The position numbers and the translations under genes were made by a program. The notes beneath the pieces are model-generated. The model was not told the DNA's origin. It was given only the letters and a program-made list of their open reading frames with translations, and did not search any database. From Heliopora coerulea (taxonomy: Eukaryota > Cnidaria > Anthozoa > Scleralcyonacea > Helioporidae), in NCBI GenBank assembly GCA_030142905.1, contig JASJOG010000082.1, positions 186,001-250,000 of the forward strand: a stretch of 64,000 nucleotides of DNA, read 5' to 3'. Numbering within the stretch: position 1 is the stretch's first letter; each line of letters opens with the position of its first letter. Shown one piece after another: positions 22,971 through 33,200 of the stretch.

Positions 22971-23336
22971 CACTAGAACGTAACGACTGAGACCAGGTAA
23001 CCGTGTGGAGACTGGGGTTGGAAAGTTAAATGTTTTATTTGCTTGATATCTTCTCACATAAGATTGAAGATAATCTTGAAATGTCATTGGCCCTAAGATT
23101 CAAAATTATCCTGAATGTTATGGTTAGGATTAGGTTAGGATTCGAGTTAAGATTAAGACCTAACCCTAATTCTAACTCTAATGCTAACCCTAATCGTAAC
23201 AGTTGACGTGTTACCCCTACTGACATTTTAATATATACCCCAACAATTTTTTCCAAAACGTCAGATAAGTAAAATATTTAATTTTCCAGTCCCCGTTACC
23301 ACACGGTTAGCTGGTTTCAGTGGTTACGTTCTAGTG
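22971..23336. mobile_element. 366-bp TIR element with CACTA-like ends
   Basis: Imperfect terminal inverted repeats of about 70 bp: cactagaacgtaacgactga at the left, and at the right the reverse complement reads cactagaacgtaaccactga. The interior has ggattaggttaggattcgag and cctaaccctaattctaactc, a telomere-like inverted tract. The CACTA/TAGTG ends suggest an EnSpm/CACTA-type MITE, but no clear 2-3 bp target duplication is visible, so the class is tentative. Confidence 0.75.
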
Positions 23337-24003
23337 CCCTCAGTTCATTGACAACAATAAAAAATCCAGCGGTCACCCAAAGAGTAATTAATCCCATGAT
23401 TCCTATACTTGCAGCCCCTCCAAAAGATTATTCTTTTGGTGCGCTGATTCGGTTTTTCGGGCCTGCAAATACCCTGGCATCTGGGTACGCCACTGGTTGC
23501 GCTTGAAATTTCGTTTTTTAATTTTGATTGATTACTGCAAAATGTGGTGTGATAACCGTAGACTCCGAGTTGAATTTGTACAGTCTGAACGCCACTGGCG
23601 TAATTTCTGTGTTACAAAAATTGAACAGGGCCTTTGTTGTATGAATATCGGATCAGTTATCACAATGAATAAATTGGCTTTTCAATGGATAGTTATCAAA
23701 TGGATAAAAACTGGTTGTGTTGGATGGATTACTTTTCACTGGTTCGGGAATTTATCCACTGGTACAGAACAGTTTTATCCCAACAACAGCGTCATAATAA
23801 AATTGTCACTTAGCGTTTTTAACGTTTCTATGCAAATCTTCGAGCTCGCAAACACTTTCATCCCTGTGTTAACGAAGGGACTTATGGTTAAAGTTTTTGA
23901 CCTGAAGAACTAAGACGAAGATTTTAGTTAACGATGTAACATTTCAGCTAGTCAGAGATGAGTGTTCGGTATGACGAAATGGCTCTGAAAGCTGCGATGT
24001 TTT

Positions 24004-24100
24004 AGTAGTGGTAGTAGTGACAGTAGTAGTTGTGGTAGTACTGGTAGTTGTGACAGAAGTATGGGTGGTAGTAATAGTGGCAGTAGCAGTGGTAGTATAT
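24004..24100. repeat. (GTAGTG)n-type microsatellite
   Basis: Degenerate gtagtggtagtagtgacagt units for about 95 bp. Confidence 0.75.
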
Positions 24101-24799
24101 TTAGTCAAGCACAATAAGTTAAAAGTGCAATAATGATCTTAAAGTCCAAACTGAACGGAAAAACCTCTGTTAATGCCACAAGCCGAAGGTGTGCCAGAAG
24201 CATATCCATCATCAGGTTGCAGTTCACTGCAGGAATTAAATAAACAAAGCGCGGGCAAAAGGGGAATACACAGGATAACCAGAAGGCTTTTTATGAAGCA
24301 AGGAGCAGTGCACCGAAAGACAGACGCAGTACGGGGGGAGAGTACAGAATATTTCAGTCAGTAGCTCCAAAGAACATTTAGGCAGATTGATTATATTATG
24401 CAAGATGTGTCTTCAAAGAGAAAATAGGTGAGCCACATTTCTCTGGAGAACAAAAAACTGCCTGTGAATTAATACAAGCGTTGGAGGCACAACGAAATTG
24501 TGATGGTCATTCTTTGGAATTTATGTCAGGGCTTTTGGTTCCTTGAAGTAAGAAATGGCCCAAAAGCAATGTCAATGTTGTGGTTTGTGGGCATCAAAGA
24601 GTCGTACAAATCCTATGTTGCACCGGTTTTGTGAAAAGCTTGGATTCAAAGATGCTAAAAATCTTTATGTAGCTCATCTCCTTAGTCGAACAAATTTCAA
24701 TTTTTCATAATCAACGTTTTCTTGGTTTGTTATGTTACTATGAAATTTTGTTTTAGCAGGCTCTTGACACTCTTTCCCTCGCCTCCTCTCTCACCCTCT

Positions 24800-26579
24800 C
24801 TCTCCCTTTTGATTGGTCATCATTTGGTATACATGTCGATAAAAATCGATGAATTTGTCTAGTGCTTCCCGAAATAATTTTGTATCAACGCCATCACTGG
24901 GAACATCCTCAAAAATGTTTGGATTGGCCCGAAATAATCTGATCCCTTTTTTCTGCTGAGACATTTCCGAACTCTTGGTACACCTCCCAGTGATATGTCA
25001 TTATGTTTCGGATGAGGAGTGTCTGCACGGAGATAATATATTTATCTTGCTCAAAATGAACTTGACATGGTGTCGCTTAACGGCTGAGCTTTGATTGGGT
25101 AACCACCTTGTCCGTAAAAAAATCTATGAAGACTACTAAAAACGTTAGAAACAGCATTCCATGAACCGGAGAAATAACTATATTCATCAAGTTCTACTTC
25201 TTCTTGCTCTATAACGTCTTGCATCATTTTTTGTTTTGATCCAGTTGTTTTTCCAGAAGGCTATGATTTAACTTTACTTTCGTATCCTGAAGCACCAAGT
25301 TCTTTGTCGGACTATCCACCATCATTGCCCTGGAATTCCCTTTTTGGTCACTGGCCTCGCGTCAGTTGTCAAAGTGGTTATGGCGTTGCTCTTTATCTAA
25401 TGTTCGCTTGCGGGTTCGGCTGTCCATTTCTTTCTTGCCGGGTGGAAAAAGGTTTTGAACAGTATAACTACCTTCGACTTCGTGGCCATTTTAAACTTGT
25501 GCTTCTCCCGTATGTGCCAAACTATAGATACGTTTTCGTCCTCACTAGATCTCTCAAGACAATACACAGAAAACGATCTATGTTTTGACTTCGCTGCAGT
25601 TCGTAAACTTCTTTTCAACCGAACACTAAGTAAAAGAGGCTTCAGAGTTTTTAGAAATAATTTGACGTTTGCGGAACCGCCAAGAAATTCAGACATCTTT
25701 GTGAGAACGAAACCTCACCGTCGTCTTGTGAATGTAGGTGAAGGCTTTGGTAATCAAGAACTTGTACAGTGGAAAATTGACTTAAAATCTACCTAATAAG
25801 AAGACATGTCTGCAAGACATGCAGTCCGTCTGTGAGTTTTGGTTGAACACAAATTAACATAGAGAACAAAAATAACGATGAAATAATGAGGATAATTAGT
25901 GAATAGCGTGGTTGAAAGTTGATCCGTTCCGACGTAGTGCTTGAATGCTGAAGTATCAACCACTGTGATTTATCTGTTTGTTCTCTTCTTTTAAAGCATT
26001 TTTATGTGTTGTTGCATGGATAACTAGCCACGTTAGCTTCTATACAAAGACAATTTTACGTCCAACAAAGTTAACGTATTCGGTATTAAAATTGTCAAGA
26101 CAATAAACCTTTTTCAGAAATGATTTAGCTTATCGGTTTACTTGAAGTTTGAGATATCCCGGCTTCAAATCAGAGAATTCAAGGAACCATCACTGACGAC
26201 AAACGTGGAAAGCAATGCATGCTGGTATCTATGGAAATAATCTGATGTCGATTTCCGGGAACAAAACGATATCGAAACCAATTGGTTTCTTGCATAATGA
26301 GTCGTTCTTAGTAAATTTTCAATGCTCACCTGCTACGACTCTTACATTTTACTGCAGAACACTTTATTCATATAGATGTCTGTGTCAAAGATATTCACCT
26401 TGATCCTCTAAATTCAATGAGAACGTAATCTCTGTTTTAAGGGCAACCTTATTTACATCACAGGCAGGGACAAAAATGCTTTCACTTTGAAAATGTTTGG
26501 TCAAAACATCTTTAGCAAACTCGGATATTCCGGACACTTTAATTGTTCTGTCCTCTTCAAAATGAGATACTTTTGCCAT
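24800..26579 (-). pseudogene. DTX3L-like pseudogene (RRM exon + broken KH-like)
   Basis: An intact first exon, 26399-26579, starts MAKVSHFEEDRTIKVSGI and ends at the donor CAAG|GTGAAT in phase 1, as in the complete gene. Further along the minus strand, about 25265-25060 reads MMQDVIEQEEVELDEYSYFS ... WNAVSNVFSSLHRFF, comparable to the WDFFANIF region. About 25027-24810 reads VQTLLIRNIMTYHWEVYQEF, a frameshift, then VDTKLFREALDKFIDFYRHV. These align with IHHLLLRYIYNYHGDEFQEL and FKKALDKFIALCQRLY of the complete gene. No macro, RING or DTC follows. The frame is broken and the gene truncated, but exon 1 itself is not visibly damaged. Confidence 0.75.
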
Positions 26580-26725
26580 GTATTTTTTTTTCCAACCACA
26601 GTTTCTCGAGATACATGAATTGCCCATTGAGCCTGGGATGGAGCTCTGCTGGAAAGCTTTGGAGGTCGATCCGGAAGTCCAGGAGTTCACCGTCAGGAAC
26701 CAATGGTCGGTCTTCAACAGAGGAA

Positions 26726-26743
26726 GAAAGTGAAAGTGAAATG
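26726..26743 (+). promoter_or_regulatory. IRF element, GAAA-NN-GAAA-NN-GAAA
   Basis: GAAAGTGAAAGTGAAATG: two overlapping perfect matches to the IRF element G(A)AAA-S-Y-GAAA-S-Y and two AAGTGA hexamers. It is 147 bp upstream of the minus-strand start and about 300 bp from the plus-strand start. Confidence 0.6.
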
Positions 26744-26996
26744 CGGTATTCCAAGCTTGTTTGTACAACAGTTCAAAGGAAACTTGGTCTAAAGTTTTTG
26801 TGGTTGTGTATTAGCTTATGGTTGTTTTAGATATTTATCTGCATTTCGTTATAAGACGGAGACGGTCGTATTCACTCATGGATACACGACAGATGGAATA
26901 AAATAGTAGATTGATCTAGCCACTGTGTACAGGAAATTGCGAAGCCCTAAATTCTTGGAAGAGTAATTGCTTCTGTTTACCAGGAATTTTATCTGT

Positions 26997-27010
26997 CACT
27001 TTCAGTTTAC
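26997..27010 (-). promoter_or_regulatory. ISRE-like site near the plus-strand start
   Basis: On the minus strand GTAAACTGAAAGTG, containing the AANNGAAA core (AACTGAAA). It is about 30 bp upstream of ATG 27040, matching GAAACCGAAAGA in the paralogous spacer. Confidence 0.5.
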
Positions 27011-27039
27011 AATATAGAAGTAGAATAACATCTGCGAAA

Positions 27040-27220
27040 ATGTCTGAAGGTGATTCAGAGCACTTGCGAACGATTCGGGTTTCTAATCTTCCCGATCAAA
27101 TAACTGAGAATAAATTGATGATCTACTTTCAACGCAGGAAGAATGGCGGCGGCGAGGTTAAGGCAATACAAATGTTTCTTGATGTTAACGAAGCTCGGCT
27201 TGTCTTTGAAGATGTAGCAG
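27040..27220 (+). CDS. Exon 1: start and first half of RRM 1
   Basis: MSEGDSEHLRTIRVSNLPDQ, then YFQRRKNGGGEV and ARLVFEDVAG, with the donor GCAG|GTAAAA in phase 1. Its partner exon (31501-31583: V-AENVLKREHNLCGTHIDVQ) is 4.3 kb away because a LINE lies in the intron. Confidence 0.85.
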
Positions 27221-30200
27221 GTAAAATATATCACGTTCATTTTCTCTACAGTTCAACCTCTGCTTATATTGCCACACAATTCAGTTCACTTTCGTTTAGA
27301 CGTGTCAAAGGTGAAACCGAATCCGCGTAAGATAGATTTCATAGCTCTGTTCTGCAGTCCGTCATAGAGGCTGAACGTCTCCCGTGCATTTATGACCACC
27401 GTTCTGTTGAATCTAAGCTAGAAGCCTAACATTTAGGTTAGGTTTAGATTGCATTAGATTGCATTCGATTGCAGAGTACCCGTATAAACGGTCTTCATAA
27501 AGTGCCTTAAGGTAGTAATATTTTTTACAAGTACACTGCGATGAGTAGCTAAGATTTTTAAACATTTTTTTCGCTCGACATTTTTTATAATTTCGTACCA
27601 GGCCTAAGGTCGGGGCCTGGGTGCTGAGATTGAAGCCGTCGAAACCTAATTTTGCTATCGACAAGCGGGATGGCAAAACCACTGACTAATGTAAATATAA
27701 TCCAGACTGCTGGAGGACCCCGAAAAGGTTTCAACAAAATGATGGCGTAATTCATGGGTCCTTGTATTTATGGTGGCAACCACTGACCAAGTTACTGGCT
27801 ATCAAAGACCAATTGGAATGGTCGGTTTTACTGAAGGAAGAGTTGTCAGGACTATCTTTTACATTTGTTTTTGGTATTTCAGAAGGTTTTGGGGAAGGCA
27901 ATGAATTAAAAACTGATTTGCTCTCTACTGATACTTATCTTCAAGTACTTGTTGTTATCAGAAAGAATTACGGCGAAATCACTTCAAACAGTGTAACTCT
28001 CCTCAACAAGGTTCAAGCGAAATTTTGCCGGGAAATTCACCTCAATCAATCAATCAAAAATGCTTTATTAAGAAAACTAAGAAAAATTACACGGTATCAT
28101 TTCATTAAAATGCTCTTCCAATGAGCCGTGGACTATAATACAATTTAAAAGAAAAACAAACAAGCCTAATAACAAATACTTCATACATATATACACAAAC
28201 ATTCTTCCATGAACAATAACATATATATCATAATCATTAAACAAATTATTCTTATTATTAAATTATATTATAAATCCCCTACCAACGAGACAGTCCTACC
28301 GCCAATACAGCTCTACTGGTTACTATAAAGAGTTTCTAAATGTCCGAACGGTCGGCTTATTTCTCACCATTTCCGGAAGCCCATTCCACAAAACAGCTCC
28401 TCGGTAGCCAAAAGATCGCTTGCCAGCTTCCATTTTAAGCCTTGGTATATAAATATAGCTGGTGCTACCCCTCAGATTATATGAATGTATTTGAGAGGTA
28501 GCTTCAAAGATTGAATTGAGCTCTTCAGGAAAAATATTCATTGCTTTATATACACTTACTGCCAATTGATTGGCACGCCTTTGTTCAAGGGTATCCCACC
28601 CAAGAGTTTGCAGAATGTCAGCTGATCTAAAATCATAATCTGAAGATGTAATTATCCTTCCAGCTCTGTTTTGTGGCTTTTGGAGTCTATCAGATTGGAT
28701 TTTGCCCAAACAACCTCAAACTTCACTACAATAGTCTAGATAGGGTAATACTAGTGCATTTTGCATCAATATAAGTGTATAATGGGGAACAAGACTTCTA
28801 TTTCGTTTTAGAACTCCAAGACCTGCCGACACCTTTTTGCTTATTTCATCTATATGTGGATGCCAATTTAAGTTTTCATCTATTTCTACTCCCAGATACT
28901 TATATGAGTATTTCCTTTCTATGGTTTTATCATCGATTCTAATGTTAAAATTATAATTTAGACTTCCAAGTTTATTTTGGCTACCTATAATTAAATATTT
29001 AGTTTTTTTAACATTTAGAGTAAGCTTGTTAGCTCTTAGCCAACTTTGTACTTTCTTCAAATCATCATTTAAAATTACTTTAAGCTCCTCAGGGTTGTTA
29101 GCAGTTGCCGTCAAACACGTGTCATCTGTATACATCATCATAGATGATGCACACCCACATGTTTGAAGATCATTTATATAAACTAAGAATAATAGGGGTC
29201 CCAAAACTGAACCCTGAGGAACCCCTTTTACAAGGGGTAGGAAGTGAGATAAAGTACCATTTACATTTGTGCATTGCTTTCGATCAGATAAATAAGATTT
29301 AAACCACTTAAGTGAGTTAGAATCAACCCCATACAATTTAAGTTTTTCCAGAAGTATATGATGATCAACGGTATCGATGGCTTTTTTCAAATCCAAGAAT
29401 AAAACGTCATTTAGCAAGCCCTCATTAATATTTTGATACCAACGATTTGTCGATAAAAGAAGAGTTGTCAATGTAGAATGCTTTGGTCTAAATCCGTGCT
29501 GTGTTTGGGCCAGTAAATTATTATTAAGCAGATAATCGTAAAATTGATTAAATACAATTTTTTCAATTATTTTACTAATAACTGGCAAGACAGATATTGG
29601 TCGATAATTATCAGGATTTGACTGTGCTCCTCCCTTATAAACAGGCAACACCTTTGCAGCTTTCCATTCAATGGGAAAGATTCCACATTTAAATGACAAA
29701 TTAATAATAAAAGTTAGAGATAGAGTAACAATTTGAGCAGCTTCTTTCAGCAATCTACAAGATATCTCATCAAGGCCAGTAGCCTTGTTGACAGGGAGCG
29801 ATTGTATCCATTCATATACCACAGAATCGTTTGTCTCATTGAGTGAAAAACTAGTTTCTGTTTGAGTAATATAATCAAGATACGAGGCATTCGATTTTGG
29901 TATTGATTTTGTTAATTTAGGACCAATGTTACAGAAATGCTCATTAATAACATTACTGATTTCATTTCGATCGATATATTCTCTTTCGTCAATTTTAATA
30001 TTAGATATTTCACGATTTTTAGGGCCCTTGCCTATAATTTCATTCACATCTTTCCAGGGGTTTTTAATATCGCCAATGTTATCTCTAAAATAGTTTTGGT
30101 AGTATGAGATGTTGGCAGATTTGATGCACTGGTTAACATTATTTCTAGCACTTTTATACTTTGCCCAATTTTCATCAGATTTAAATCTAGCTGCAATTCT

Positions 30201-33200
30201 CTTTAGCTTACCCCTTTCAAACATCAACCTCTTCAAATTACGAGTTAACCAAGGTGAATTTTTATTCCTAATTTTCCTATTCCGTCTCGGGGCACGTACA
30301 TCCGCAATGTTTACAAAAATAGCTTTCCAGGCATTCCATGCAACATTAGGGTCATCCAATCGCATGATATTATGCCATGGAGCCAAACCTAAGTCATATC
30401 TAAAAGCATTACCATCGAAATTTCTAAACTGTCTGCTATTAATTATTTTTGGATGACTTTTGGGTATATTGAATTTACGGATCCCATAAACAATTGAATG
30501 GTCACTAGTTCCAATGTGGCACACCCCAGAACTCTTAAACAAGGTCGGGTTATTTGTAATACGTAAATCAATAATACTGGATGTAGTTCTTGTTATTCTT
30601 GTTGGTTCATTTATAATTTGGTGATATTGATATAGATTACACAGATCAAGAAAGTTCTTTGTATGAGAGTTAAGGGAAGGTGCATCTACATCACAATTAA
30701 AATCACCAATAATATTAACCTCCAATTGATGTGCTTCTAGCTTAATAATTAGTTGCTCAAAAAAATTCATAATTGAATTATCAGAGGTTGGTGGCCTGTA
30801 CCATGTGCCGACAATAAATGGCTTAGTTTTTGGTTTAATTACTTTGATACAAAGCCATTCTAATGGATCCTGCTTAATCTCGTGCATCCGTTCATAGTTA
30901 ATAACGTTTCTAATGTAAAGTGCACCCCGCCACCATTTCTATTTCTATAATGTCGTTCAAGGGTATATCCAGGAATCGACACTAATGTATCTGGGATTTA
31001 TCAAGTTTAGTTTCATTTAGGGCAAGAATATCTATAGAGCCTGTGATAATATATGCTCTTAATTCATCTATATGAGCTGGTAAACTATTTATATTCAAAG
31101 CTGTAATCTTAAAACCATTATTTTTAGAAATTTTATCAAGTAAACCTTCTCTACTGAATGTTAATCTCCCAAACCCGGAGGCAGGCAAACAGTCAGTGGC
31201 TTCCGCAGTTAATATTTTGTTTGTGGAAAAAGCTTCCATTGAAATGGTATTGCAATTTAGGGATTGTACAGAGACAACATCTGTAGATCCACTGGGTAAA
31301 ATACAGGAACTGTTAGTGGGTAGGAGCTTCAACAGTGTTTAAGTTAATTGCGATATTCTGTTCAGAGCTTTTGCAAGCTCCCAAACTGGTTTGGGAAATT
31401 TACAGTTGTAGAACTCTTCGATCCATTAAGTGGTCTCAGAGCCTGTCTAATAAAGTCAGATGCTAAAAGTTTAACTCCCACCTGTGGATTTATTGCTTAG
31501 TTGCAGAGAACGTTTTAAAGAGGGAGCACAATTTATGTGGCACTCACATTGATGTCCAGAGATACGCAAAGAAAATGGAGGAGGTATGAAAACGTATTGT
31601 TGAAGCTCTAACAAATCGGTATCAGGGTCCTTTTGTCTTAAGTAAATTAAGTAAACTTAAGGGGCTGATTACATGAGACCGGTAAGGAGTCTGCACAGCT
31701 CGACATGAGATCGTTACCCATACAAATCCTTGTTCCTGTTTACAAGAGACTGGTTCGGAAAATAAGCTCGGACCGGTCTCACTCATTTTGGGTGCCCTTT
31801 AGATAAATTTTCTTTGAATCTCACCGCAATTTTTAGAGCGTCCCTACGGAAATAAAGACGGTTTTGGTTTCTGATTTACCTGAAGGGATCACAGAAAATC
31901 AACTGACCATTCACTTCCAGAAGAAAAAGAATTCAGGTGGAGAAGTACAAGGAGTTACATTATATCCGGACAGACGTGAAGCTTTGGTTGTCTTTGAAAG
32001 TTATGAAGGTAAAAAAAAAAGCAAAAAAGCTTGTAACACAGTTTTACTTATTGGATATTAGAAAAGCCGAATTATTTCACTGGAGGAGCAATCAGGATTT
32101 CTACATGAGCAAAAACGAAAAATCTTTTCTGACGCTTCAATGAAAACTCCCTTTGCAACATAATGGAAAATAGTTTTTTGAGCAAAAAAGCTTTAAAATG
32201 CATTTTCTACTTACCATGAGTATGGCAAAGCCGTTATCAACTTTAAAAAAAATATGTATTTTGGGGGATAAAAAGGTTTCCCACCAATACGAGGAAACAA
32301 TTCACCCTCTGTCACCCTTGGCATCAACTGTTATTCATATTTTTTAAAATTTTTTATGAAGTTGCAAATGCAGTTGTGACGAGAGAGCAGAAAGTTAAGG
32401 ACAAACTTGTGAAAGTGGAAAAGTATAAGCAACCGAGGAAAGAAGTAAAGGTTTGTTTCCAAACTCAGTCGTGTTTAAGTTATTGTTTTGGGAAGGACAA
32501 GTGTTGGTTTAGTTTTATTTGCTCAATACAAACTAGAATAAGTCCTTTGTACGTCTGTACAGACAGACAGATGAAAACTTTTTTGAGTTGGCAACCTCTC
32601 TGCAAAAATTGAAGTTTGCTTTTACTTCTTATCAAAAGCACAAAGAGATTTCAAAAGAAGCAAGGACAGTTGTGGTTTCTGATATCCCTGAAGGAATAAC
32701 GGAAAGCAATCTACACATTCACTTTCAAAGAAAAAAGAATGGAGGAGGTGAAATTCAAGTAGTGAAGTTCTTACCGGGACGCCGAGAAGCTTTAGTGGTC
32801 TTTGAAGATCCAGACGGTAAGTGCCTTCGCTTTTTCTGAAATTTTCCGATATTTTATTTCTGCTGAAAATTGGCAACTGATCCTGTTACCTTCATGTTTT
32901 ATGTGCCCATTGCTGTCATGCAAAATTTTTTAACAATACTTTTTCTTTCCCTCTGTTCTTTTTCTATACAAAGTTGCACGTGCAGTAATAAACCGTGAAC
33001 AGATTATTCAAGGAAAAGTTGTGAAACTAAGTCCGCAAAAACGTGAAGGGCAGGTTTGTTTTACAAGCTTTTTCTTCTTTTTTTTTCTCTGGACGTAAGC
33101 CTTGGATGTTAATATATAAGTTAATAAATCATAAACTAAATTTAAATCTTACTTGGGCCAAACACGGCGCCACTTATACACGCGTATCTCAGAACACATG

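Larger units (their letters stand above)
22556..24799. other. Interval without a supported gene
   Basis: Contains the TIR element at 22971-23336 and a (GTAGTG)-type tract at about 24004-24100. An open frame at 23497-23913 (138 codons, Trp/Ile-rich, no motif) and one at 24173-24364 are unsupported. A short frame at 24554-24709 begins MAQKQCQCCGLW; it is not recognised. Confidence 0.45.
26580..27039. promoter_or_regulatory. Divergent promoter region, copy 2
   Basis: A 460-bp spacer between head-to-head start codons (26579 minus, 27040 plus). It carries a three-fold GAAA IRF element at 26726-26743 and an ISRE-like site at 26997-27010. In vertebrates DTX3L and PARP9 share such a divergent interferon-responsive promoter; equivalence here is inferred from layout and motifs. 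The transcription start is not known. Confidence 0.6.

Noticed and set aside
23096..23200. Interstitial telomere
   Set aside because: TTAGG/CCTAA-like units are imperfect, inverted about a centre and inside a TIR element.
23497..23913. 138-codon plus-strand frame
   Set aside because: No recognisable domain and Trp/Ile-biased composition. It lies between repeats with no splice or promoter support; left as unsupported.
27762..28124. Frame in intron 1 (contains LLKEELSGLSFTFVFGI) as an extra exon
   Set aside because: It does not fit the RRM second half. The exon at 31501-31583 does, in phase and sequence.
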